From the NCBI GenBank assembly GCA_038501785.1, contig JBAMJR010000004.1:1780501-1844500 (forward strand): 64,000 nt of DNA, read 5' to 3'. This stretch comes from Myoxocephalus aenaeus (lineage: Eukaryota; Chordata; Actinopteri; Perciformes; Cottidae). The position numbers were made by a program, and so were the translations under genes. Positions within the stretch are counted from its first letter, which is position 1. Every line of letters starts with the position of its first letter. Below, piece by piece: positions 45,741 through 56,700 of this stretch. The notes below the pieces were generated by a model, which was not told the origin of the DNA, did not search any database, and was given only the letters and a program-made list of their open reading frames with translations.

Positions 45741-48634
45741 CGAAGCAAACTAAGTGCTGCTTTTGTTTTTCCAGATTAGGCTAATGGACTTGGCACAGAT
45801 CAAATCCTTAAGAGGGGTAAAAGGTAATACTTCACGGGCTGCTTGGGCAGAGAGTACGTGGAGAAAATGTGTGTGCTTTAGGGGGAAATACAGTAAATAC
45901 AGTATTCTGCTAAAGAGAGCTGAAACAATTAATCGATTAGCTGATAAAAATCTTCAAGCAAAAATCCCAAAGATTCCCCAGTTTCCGCTTCAGCATTGTG
46001 AGGATTGGCTGCTTTTCTCTGTTTCATATAACTGAACTATTTAAAAAAAAACTTTTGGTTGGACCAAATACGATCTTTTAAGATGTCTCCTTGGACTCTG
46101 GGAAACATTATATTCCTCTACTGATTAATCAAGGATGAAACTAAGGATTAGCTGCAGAACTAGCACTTAACGAAGGCTTAATGTGTTCGTTAATACTCGC
46201 CACAATATGTGCGTCACTAAAGTGTTGAATTTTGTCAAAAGCGTGATGACATCACAACATTGAAACGTGGACAAATTGGTAAATTACACATGAAAAGAGC
46301 TTTTCAAATGTCAAATGATATTTAACTTGTTTTGGGTATCATGCTAAGCTTGTTCCACAACTTTTTTGCAGGAGCACACACATAAAACACCAGAACATTC
46401 TATTGAAGTTGAATATTGATGTCAGTATCAGGCCAAAACAAATCCTGTAACCTGTGTTTCCTCATCGCATCACCTCCTTGACACTCTTTGCTTCTGCAGT
46501 GTATCCTGGTTACAGCATAGAAATGTGATGCCTTATATAAAGTTGCACGCACACAGGCACACGTGCTCTATCAGAGTGTGGAGGTGTGAGTAAGTGCACA
46601 TGTGTGCTCCCTCGGAACCTCTATAAATGTATGCATGCATGTGTGTAGGTGGCTGTATTCCTGCCATTTCTGTGTGGATGTGTGTTCGGGGAGGTAGGCG
46701 TCGCAGAGCCCGGGCACAGCTGCACGCCCTGGGGAGAGGGCAGCGGGATCAGCCTGTCAGAGATGCATCGCTCTCAGATTAACTGTCTCTGCTCCTCCCT
46801 TTCCACTGAGGGAGAGGGGGAGGGAGAAAGGGATGAGGTGGAAAAAGAAGACAAGGAGCCAGGGGAGAGGAATATGGACGGCAGAGAAGGAGGTGAAATA
46901 GAGACGAGCGAGGTGTGAGCTCAAGAGTGACAGAGGAGGAGATGGAAAGGAAGAGGAGAGGGAAGTGTGAAGGAGGGGTGTTTCTTTCTCCGTCATTCTG
47001 GAGCTTTCCCTCCCAAACGGCTGTAGGGGAGGAGCGTGGGGCCAGAGTGCTTCATCATGGGTGCTGCTCGGATGGCCAGATAACTCCAGAAACCCCCTCC
47101 CTCAATACTCCTAATTTCCACCAAAAAAATCTGAAATGAATTGATGCATCGGTTGGCCAGGTGTGTGGAGGTGAGAAAGTTAGAATGGGCTTGAACGTCT
47201 CACAAAATGTTCTGGCACCTTTTGTGTGTACAAACACTATGAATATCTATTATGAAAACGTGCAGCATTATCCTCATATTCAAATGTTAATCCCATTTCA
47301 GGCCTCTCTCTGACCGCCAGCTTTTCACTCCACCTTCGAGCGTGACCTTTAAACTGTTTCGCCTTCTGATGCGGTCGGGCGACACGTTGTACAAACTTTT
47401 CAAGCATAATCCGGCCTTTATAAATCCTGCATGAATGACTGGTTACCTTGTTTACTAACCAGTGATTTGACTGATTTAACTAATTGCTCGCTGGCTTAAT
47501 TACAAGTCAGCTTTCTGGAAACAAACCCTAAGCAGCTTTTGTTGTTGGACAAAGACATGCGTTTATATACTCGAGCAGGCGTCAGTATGAATACAATCAT
47601 ACAGTATACACAGAAAAAGAAGCCATGGCCAACTAACACGGCTGTTGAACCAGACCTAATCAACAAAAAGACCGATCAAGGGCTCTCCACGAACCCCTCT
47701 CCTCACTCGCCCCCTCCATCAACAAAAGCAAGCAATTGGAAGAAACGCCTCGGTGAGTTTTATTACGTTCTGTCGGCGAGAATGAATCAATACCAGTGAG
47801 AGTTCAGCGTAATTTAAATTGAGTCTCTCTTCCTGTAAGATACAGCCAGAGCCAGTGTCGGGCGGTTATCTGGTATACGAATGCTTCTCTCTATTAAACA
47901 CATGTCAAAACCTCTTTTATAATTAAGACACGGTCAGGCCTCAGTCTGAGAAATAGTGATGTCATATTTGGGCCATTGTAGGCAAAACAAATAACATAAT
48001 GACAAACTAATGGTCCACGACAACAAATATATAATTTATAAGAAATTAAATAAATGTATGACTTTAATCTTGGAAATTGCAGTTTTTCTTGGCCCCTCGG
48101 CCCTGAATTTTATAATTTTTTCTCCCCTCCTTTTTAACCCCTAAATTTCCGGTTTGCTGAATAATATTTGGGGTGTTCTTTAATCAAAATACAGCAACAA
48201 AACAAACTAAAAAAACATTCCATATGAATGAAATCGCTGATTCACCCCCAAATTTGAATGCAAAAAAAGGCCCAAGATTTGAAACCCGGGCTGCTTGGTG
48301 ACCCAGACTGGCTTTGTGACGTCTGCAGAGTAATACTGTCTGCCTTCATATCCACACTTCTGGTGTGTTTCTCTGCAGGCAGTCGCCGCCTGAACCCCGC
48401 AGCCTCTTCCGTTTTCCCACCACTCCGTCCGGAAGGCTCTTTACATCTCGCTCCGTTGTGCTCTTTCCATTCCTCTTCCACTCTTTTTTTCCAGCTCTTC
48501 TTCAAAAGACTCCGTAGTGCGAGTCAGTAATGGAAAACAAGCGCGAGAAAAAAAGAAATAGAGAGTTCCACTGTCGGATTTAGAAACCCCTTTTATCGAG
48601 TTTGGGATCCTCCTTAAGCCTCTCCTGACTCGGT

Positions 48635-48648
48635 GTCGCCATGGCAAC
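48635..48648. promoter_or_regulatory. Perfect RFX X-box
   Basis: GTCGCC-AT-GGCAAC matches the X-box consensus fully. It lies in a non-repetitive patch (48290-48660) with above-average GC. Confidence 0.45.
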
Positions 48649-49104
48649 TGTTAAATGCAACAGAGCAGGATATCAAAAGCTTTTGTTCTGTACCAAAAGC
48701 AATAACAGTGGTTTATGCTCACTTGTGTTGTCTGCCGACCTTGTCGTGACCGCAGCGTTGTCTCACCTGATTTTATAATCAGTGGTTTTACTACGGCTTA
48801 AATTTAAGGAAGAAAACGGACAAAAACACTGCATGCAAACAGTTAAAGATCGCTGGTTTATTTTTAGTCCGTACTAAATTAACATGAGTCACAGATGCAC
48901 TGGCTGTTAATTGTTCTCCCTGCAAAATTAGTACCACAGAAATGGATGTATGGGGCGCTAATAAGGCTCAGGTCATAACTATAACACTATAGCTATTGTG
49001 TGAGGAATGACAAAGATCACACTATTCCCACACTAATTCCCACAGTAAAGCATCAGGCAAAAGACATCTCGTCACGTGATGTAAATTCCTGTTTGTCGTG
49101 TTTG

Positions 49105-49105
<1 letters not shown>

Positions 49106-49142
<37 letters not shown>
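49106..49142. repeat. (TG)n microsatellite
   Basis: Uninterrupted TG. Confidence 0.93.
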
Positions 49143-49144
<2 letters not shown>

Positions 49145-49842
49145 TCACAACAAATGCGTACAGCAAGCTGTAGTGGGTGAAACCGTCTAGATTTCAGTTT
49201 CAGATTTCACAGCAGTGGCTCTATCAGGACCTGAATGGTGCCGGTGACAGAAAACCCAACGTCGTTTGTAATTAAAAGAACTTAAATTACAGTTTAATTA
49301 ATTGAAAAGGAGGGAAGGGGGGTGTCTGCATCCGCCACAGTCACTTTTGTTCTACGGTGCTGTTTATATGATTCAGATGATGTATCGTGAGATCGGGGAT
49401 ACGTCCACAGTGGAGCCAAGCCAGATGGCTCCTGCACTGCTTCCTCCATGGAAGGAAGAATGAATGCTTGCTGGTGAATAAAATAGGTAAACTAAATGAA
49501 AGATGAACTGTGTAATCACATGCAGAGGAGGTAGCTTCAGTCTCTCCCAAAAGGGCCATGTGTTTTTAGACCCTTCTGCTGGCTCTCAGCTTGACGATAT
49601 GCACTTAACAGCAGGATCTGGCTTCCTCTGAAATTCAAATTGTCTGATAGATCGCCACAGAGCTGAAGCTGTGTTTAGAGCAGATTGCCAATTCAGCACT
49701 GTTTGTGCCAAACTGTTGCCGGAAAACCAGGTGAGGGAGACATCCTGGAGACGTGCTCCACGAAGAAATATCATCATATTATGTAATTCATTGATAATTT
49801 TATATAGTCTAGTGTTAGTGTCTCTCTCTTACGTTTCTGCAC

Positions 49843-49950
49843 TATGTTTATATGTTTATATGTTGTTTATATGTTTATATGTTGTTTATATGTTATATGT
49901 TGTCTAGTTTAGATGTTGTTTATATGTTTATATGTTATATGTTGTCTATT
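49843..49950. repeat. AT-rich minisatellite (TATGTTTATATGTTGTT type)
   Basis: Units of TATGTTTA and TATGTTGTTTA alternate about eight times. It leads directly into the retroelement tail that follows and may be part of it. Confidence 0.85.
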
Positions 49951-50075
49951 TTTTACTTTTTTAAATGTTGCACTATTCACTTTTTTTCAGACAGTAGAGA
50001 AACATAATTTCAGGTCCTCTGTATGTTTGCACAATATGGAAGAAGTGACAAATAAAACTGACTTTGACTTTGACT
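49951..50075 (+). mobile_element. Non-LTR retrotransposon 3' tail ending in (CTTTGA)n
   Basis: TTAAATGTTGCACTATTCAC, GTTTGCACAATATGGAAG and GACAAATAAAACTGA are followed by CTTTGA units repeated three times. The layout parallels the tail at 25925-26147 with a different terminal hexamer. Confidence 0.55.
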
Positions 50076-50077
50076 TT

Positions 50078-50135
50078 GATTACATTTAGCTGACGCTTTA
50101 TCCAAAGCGACTTACAAAAAGTGCATTCAACCATG
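50078..50135 (-). repeat. Retroposon tail remnant (TTTATCCAAAGCGACTTACA)
   Basis: TACATTTAGCTGACGCTTTA then TCCAAAGCGACTTACAAAAA is the least decayed of three copies of this fish tail in the window. It abuts the (CTTTGA)n tail, suggesting nested insertion. Confidence 0.6.
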
Positions 50136-50374
50136 AGTACACACTCAGAACAACAAGAATCAAGAAAGTACCATTACTTCAAGCAAGCCATATTAAAGAG
50201 TGGTATAAGTAAGTGCCATTTAAGTGCTACTAAAGTATTACTTTCTTTACACACTACTAATTTGTTTTACCGGTTACATTTTGAGGGACACGTACTTACT
50301 GCTAGGATTATGTTTATTGGAACATTTTAAATGTTTAAAAAGTGCTACATCTCTTAACTTCATAGAAGCCAAAA

Positions 50375-50600
50375 GGCGGTGGTCCGGATGGATAGTGGGT
50401 TAAATAAAACAGGGGAGACGGGGTTCACATCCTGAGTCACGCATTTGTTTGGGTTTAAGTAAAACAAAGGACAGGTCATGATTCTGTTTGATCGATCACG
50501 TGTCTCGTGCTACAAGTCACTGTTGACTGTTTCAATATTAAACCAAGACCATGGTCTTTCCTAACCTTAAGTGCTGTGATTACCTAAATATATAAACAAT
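50375..50600. repeat. Probable interspersed repeat remnant
   Basis: GACGGGGTTCACATCCTGAG, TTTGGGTTTAAGTAAAACAA and CCTAACCTTAAGTGCTGTGA recall a fish repeat related to the remnant at 32425-32590. The family is unidentified. Confidence 0.35.
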
Positions 50601-52404
50601 ATAATAATACAATATATAGCTATACTAGCCAAAATGGCATTAAATCTGATGTCTCTGATAATTTTACTGATAAGTTCATTATGCATTTCGTCATTAAGTT
50701 GACAAGATTAAACTTTTCATGAACAGTGGGATTTCTGTCAGCAGGGGTACCACTATGTTTTACTTCCCTTATTCATGGTTTTTATGCTTTTTCCCAGGCG
50801 GTCTGGAGGCTTTCTACAAGGCCCAACCCCATCAGCGGGGCTCTTTAAACAGCACAGAGGAGGAGTGCGGGGGTGGAGGGCGCTTTGCCGACTGGGAGGA
50901 CCATGTTAAAAGCTCCCCTTTTTAGACTTCAGTTCAGGTTTGACAGCAGCGTAATGCGCGCCCCAAGGCAACATCACCTGAGCCAGATGGTACAGTAGCA
51001 TTGGGGAAGGGGGTTGAAAGGAATGAGGAGGCAAGGCAGAGGATGATGATGGATGAGAGATAGACTGGGAGAATCACATCTTTACAAGAGAGCAGAGTGT
51101 AGAAATTCAAGACAGGTGAAATCACAGGGGATTTTGAGATGTTAAGCAGAGCAAAAAAGTGGGAGGAGACGACTTGAGGGAGAGGTGGATGAGTATAAAG
51201 AACAGATGCAAGTGAACGCTCACATGTGTACACACCTAAAATAAACCCCTAAAGGCATGAGATCCACATTCCCAGGGGCTTCAGTGACAGCGAAGGTACC
51301 GGTACAGTTTCCACTATCACATTATTACGTAACTCAAGAAATCATCTCCTTGCTGCTGTAGTGAAACTGTGACATTTGTCAGGTTTCAGTGTAAGAACAA
51401 AAATGTTCACCTCGTCTCTTCTGTAACACTCTCTGCCTTCATCTCTCCTTTTACTCTCCCAGCTACAGAGCAGAGGAGCCAGACTGATGGGATTTGCTCC
51501 ATATTGATATTGATATTGATAACTCAATTTCTGTTGCAGACAGACCAATATGGGTTTGATTTGATGATATGTCATGCTCCCCCGTTCTGCTTGCTATTTA
51601 TCTGGCCTGGAGACAGTTTGGACTTTTTCTGTGACAGTTATACAAGCAAACTTGAATTATTATTGATCAAACATTTTTAATTTTTGTGACCATGTTGAAA
51701 AACCTTCAAAGCAGCTCTTACCTCATCCTCTCCTCTCTCCAACACACCATCCATTCCCCACACCATTGACTTTAATGGGCATTGGTTAGATGTGCTCCAT
51801 CACCTGCTTCGCTCAGCAACACCCATCGCAAGATGTTATTGCTGTATGTCCAAGGTCCACTGTCCAAACAACACTCATGTAATGGCCCGTTTAATGAAAA
51901 CGCTGCACGCCATTGGGCCAGCTTTCACTATTGTGTTTCAGATTCCCGAGGACAGTTGGGGATGCCAGTATGTTTTCCCAATAAGTCTCAATAAGGTCGG
52001 ACATGGAATAAAGATGTTGTCTTGGTTATATATTTGTTGTTTTTGTCGGGCGATAGCATGAGCATTAGATAGCGATTTGATTGAAGGTGATAAATGCTTC
52101 CTGCTAACCATCAAGCAGTAATTCCTGAGGAGCTGTGTTGAGAACCGTGACAGGAAGTTGGCTTCAAATCACAGCTGCTACGTGGGAGTGCTCAACTTTG
52201 TCTGTGAACGTTGACATTCATATCAGCGTTTCTGCAAAGATCTTTCTCCTTTAAAACTACATGACTGGGACATGTTTCTATTTCAAAACTGTGTTTCCTG
52301 CATTGAAAAGCACTTCTTCAGTACAGATAGGGGTGGTTACCTGAAATGCGGTGGGAATTATGGATTTTTAAATTGATCATTGATCATGACCCTAGAGCGT
52401 CGTT

Positions 52405-52509
<105 letters not shown>

Positions 52510-53002
52510 GTGTCTGAACAGTGTTTACTGAGCTTGCAATAAGCTGAAGTGTGAAAGTAGCAATGCCCGAGGCTTAGATAAGGCATGTGGGAGTTGTGCA
52601 GGGACAGCATGGTGATTTTCACATGGTGATTTTCACAGTATATATATATATATATATATATTCAATCCGACCACTGTAGATGGCAGAGGGCCCAAAGAAA
52701 AGTGGTTACCAAAATATTTAGAGCCCTAATGCAAGCACTGCTGTGGTTCAATAATGATCTAGGTTCACTAATGCGTTTGTGTACTGGAAAACAAAATCAG
52801 TATTGAATGGTATTTGGGGGAAATTCAGTGATAACAGTATACTCCCCTGATATGTAACATTTCGACAAAATGTAAGTTTTAATAATTTAATTCTTCTTCT
52901 TTTGGGGCCAAAACTAGTTCAAAAGTAAATAATACATTTGGTGTCTGAATGTTGCCTCACTGAATATAGCCACGATTAAAGGAAAGAAGATAACAAGATA
53001 TG

Positions 53003-53047
53003 AATACAACAACTTTTGAACGGCAGTGTATATATATATATATATAT
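53003..53047 (-). mobile_element. Tc1-type terminal repeat remnant next to (TA)n
   Basis: ACTTTTGAACGGCAGTGTAT is the complement of 'cactgccgttcaaaagt', a terminus I recall from abundant fish Tc1-like elements, which insert at TA. It is followed by (TA)n. A second (TA)n lies at 52640-52661, but no matching left end is seen. Confidence 0.45.
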
Positions 53048-53362
53048 TTATACTATGTGTGTTACCATTAAGTTTAGCATGTGTGCATGTTGTGTATCTG
53101 CAGAAGGCTGGTGTGTCGGTTTGTTTCTCTTTACAGTCACAGGGTTTCTCGATGGGACAACCTCCAGCTGTGAGGGTGTGAGTCTGCTAATAAGATACCC
53201 TCTGGTGTGTGTGTGTGTGTGTGTGCGTGTGTTAATTTTATTAAAACAACCTGGACACTTTACAAGAGGTGATACAGAGACCATTCTGTCATCAGCTCTC
53301 ATACAAAACATCATTATTGTGCTAGTAATTCGATTAAACGGGGCTTTGCTACCTATTTTATT

Positions 53363-53770
53363 GCATAAGTTAAAGAAATAGTTAAATTTTTGGGGAAATA
53401 GGCTTGGGATTTTTTTTGCTGGGAATTCAATGAGAAGATTGAGACCACTATAATGCTTGTACCTTAGATATTTTGCTAGCTGAGTATAAAGACTGTAAAT
53501 AGGGAGAAACGGCTAGTTTGCTCAAAGGTAAAACAAAATTGAACAACAGCGAGGACTGCAGGAAGTTATTGGTCCTGGCCGAGAAAATGCTTCATGGCCT
53601 TCTTGTGCTTGTTGGCATATTTTACTACCAGTGTGCAGGCGAGTGGTTTCCCCTGTTTCTCGTCTTAATGCTAAGCTAAGTTAGCCGACTGCTGGTGGTA
53701 GCTTAATACTTACAGCGTATAGAGACGTGTTCTTGTTATCTTCTCGTCTAACTCGCAAGCATGAACTCTT
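53363..53770. repeat. Foldback-type interspersed repeat, copy 2 (408 bp)
   Basis: The left part (AGAAATAGTTAAATTTTTGG, GAGAAGATTGAGACCAC) and right part (GCTAAGCTAAGTTAGCCGAC, TTATCTTCTCGTCTAACTC) are imperfect inverted copies: GAATTCAATGAGAAGAT complements ATCTTCTCGTCTAACTC in part. It matches a known abundant fish repeat by memory. No coding capacity. Confidence 0.6.
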
Positions 53771-56700
53771 TTTAGTTATTAGCATTGAGCATGACATTGC
53801 AAATTCAGTTTTTAATTAATGAATTCAAATATATCTACTTTTAAAATCCAACATTACATCATCATGCAGTTAAAATGTCTATTCATGCACCTTCAGTACG
53901 TGCAGGGGGAGTGAAAATGAATTTCTCTGGGTGATTTGATGTGATTAATATGAGTAGGTAGAAAATGAAGGCAGGAAGGGGCCATGTGGGCAGTGTGGTG
54001 GGATAGAGCAGCGAGGATGAGAGGATGATGCGATGGTGTCTGGGAGGTAGCTGGGGAAAAGGGGGAGCTGAGGGAGGAGAGAGGAAGGCTGAATCTTCAC
54101 CCACATTTGTCATGAATAAATCAGGGCCGAGATCTCCTTGCTGTCAAGCCCAGCATGGACCAGTATGCTTTCATAGTTATAGCTCATCCCAGATGGCCCA
54201 GTTTACCCACAGAGAATAAGCAAAGTCGAGATTTACCAGCTGGGGACTCTTTATGATTGCTTCATCCATCATAAATTACCCAGCACAGCTGAAGTCAACC
54301 ACTTATAAAGTACACAGGGGTAATTTAACAATGTGGACATCCCGGATACTGAATATTACCTGTATGAACAACAGAAAAGAAGGATGATAGAAGCCAAGGA
54401 ATACCCAATGTACTGTATGTATGCAGAGCTCCTGGGGACTGTATTACAGAACATGCACCTGAATCCTCTAACATTCAACATGAAATGCCCGTCTAAAAAT
54501 CACTGCCCTCTTCGATACAGTCGCAGAGGAGGGTGTTATATAAAAGCGAGTGGGAAGATGAACTCGGTGCCAAAAAACAAAAAAATTGAGTCAAAATTAC
54601 AAAATGATATAGTCTTTTCAGTTCAGTACAGTACTGCACACCCGTAGAGACAGTAATGGAGTTGTGAGGGAACAAAGAGAAACCATTTCCTTCCTCAGTG
54701 TCATTAAACAATGGAGACATCCTCCTCGCTGGCCAAGACAGAGAGGGATTGAGCGGTTCTGGAAAGACCTATGTTTCACTGTGGCTGTGATTGATAATGT
54801 TATTCGTCATGGTTTGCCTGTAACTCTCTGCAAGCTTCTCTGAGGCATGTAAAACAACAGCAGAGACAGACAGTACAATAGGACAAAGAACTATTGAAGG
54901 CCGGAGATAGGATATGTTTTTCTCTGCATCAGTCACTAATAGTTAGTTAGTCCATCCCGGATTTACACGAGTCAGAATGTAATCTAAACATGTAACCCAC
55001 GATCACTCACTTAAGCCTCAAACCTCTCTAGCCCTTTTGAACATATCATAGTATTGATCAGGCATCAGTGATCAAAGCTCAACAATCTAATTTTGTCTTC
55101 TGTAAAGTTAACACACGTAGAGTTTTTCAAGCCAAAGACAAAGTGTATTAGCAAAGACACAAATCTCTCTAACATCTCTAATGCTACTTCTGTTCAAGTG
55201 TAAATGTCTGTGCTGTGTCTTTCCCAGCCGTCTTTGTCCAAATATCCTACTTAAGGACACTTTAATGTCTACATAATGTGCTGTAGATATTGCTATTTGG
55301 TACTTGATACAAGTCAGACACATTAAGCAGGCTTTCCAACATATTATATTCAGTGTATATATGTTGCAGTTTTGTGCTTGCAAATTATTGTTGGCAGGAA
55401 GTGTTGATTATTCAGCACAGAATACCTCATGTACCATTTGGGCTGATAAATAAAGACGTGTTTTGGTGGGATTTCCTGAGGTTTAGTCAGCCAGATGGCA
55501 GGCATGTGCAACATGCTCACTTAGATTTAGAAGATCACCTTTTGTTTGCAAGTAAGGCTCCACCAACACTGTCTCTAAAATAACTGAATTAAATAGAACC
55601 ATGCAATTCAGAGAGGACTCTTGGTCTTAACATGGGTGACACAAATTGATCACATGTCTCTGCTTGTATATGCATTCCATTTCCACATGGTGATATGATT
55701 CAATGGGCATTAATTGCACCAGCTGCCTCAAATTCAGTATCGTACAGTCTGACACAGATTGCAACCAACACTACAAGAGCCATCTCACAGAGAACCTGTG
55801 GGATTGTTGTTATAACGGCCGTCATTTCTGAATGTAAGACATGAAGTTTGAGGCATCTCGTTGAGCAACTGGCTACTGAAGCGTCTCCAGAGTTCCCCTT
55901 GTGCCCTACTTCAGTTGCCCAGATGGTAAAAAATTTAAAAAATGTATTACATACCCAAAGAAGCATGGCCAGAAAGACATTTCAAGCGGCATGTTTTAAT
56001 TACACACACATCATCCAATCAGGTGATCTCTGAGAAATGTCATCCTCCACATTACCATCTGCTACAAGGCTGCACTGCTGGAATGTAACTCAATGTTGGT
56101 ATTTCATTCTTAATCTGACATTTAATTCAATAACACCAACACCCAGATAGTTTTCTGATTAGGGTAATTGTGAGAGCAGCTCTCTGTGTGTGCTTAAACT
56201 TCTGATACATTTCAGAGAAAATATTATTTCCTAACCGAAACTGTCAGCTAATTGTCTGCTTTACCAGCACAGTCACAGTTTGAATTGGATAAAGACAGCA
56301 TTAGTATTGACCCTACATAGGCCTGAGACGAGTAATGCTCTGAGAGCTGAAGGGATGTGGCTGGCGGTGTGGTTGACAGAGGCAAATTAAGTTAACGTGA
56401 CTTCTGCTCCACTTTAGAAATCAGCACCTAAACGGGTTTACACTGGGTTTAACGGTTTGATAAATCATAGCAAACAAGGGGGGAAAAAAGGCCGAAGCAT
56501 TTGAGGCCGAGGCAGGGAGTTGCTCTCTTGTGATGAAAGATTCAACTTTGTAGTTAGATTAGCCTACTGGGGAGTGTGTCGGCAAGTTGTGAAGGGATGT
56601 TCTGTACGGTGTCAACGGGGACGAGATTGGAGAGGAGGAAAATCATCTACGTTCTACAGTGGGGCTTTACCTTATTATTCTTTCTATAATACCACCTAAT

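Larger units (their letters stand above)
43333..49842. other. No exon recognised; microsatellites and X-boxes
   Basis: Contains (GA)n at 43835-43864, the (CA)n/(TG)n pair at 44222-44472, (TG)n-(GA)n at 45686-45740, a GA-rich patch at 46790-46980 and (TG)n at 49106-49142. Perfect X-box motifs lie at 43788 and 48635. The stretch 47290-47530 is CpG-containing and looks unique. Confidence 0.55.

Noticed and set aside
46649..46918. 89-codon frame rich in Glu and Gly
   Set aside because: Its charged half is GA-rich DNA, there is no recognised domain, and no clear acceptor or donor fits.
49843..49950. Regular repeat that might be read as a CRISPR-like array
   Set aside because: Repeats touch without spacers and the genome is eukaryotic; it is a minisatellite.
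54333..54647. 104-codon frame that looks compositionally protein-like
   Set aside because: No motif, no splice sites and no promoter context; chance in AT-balanced DNA.
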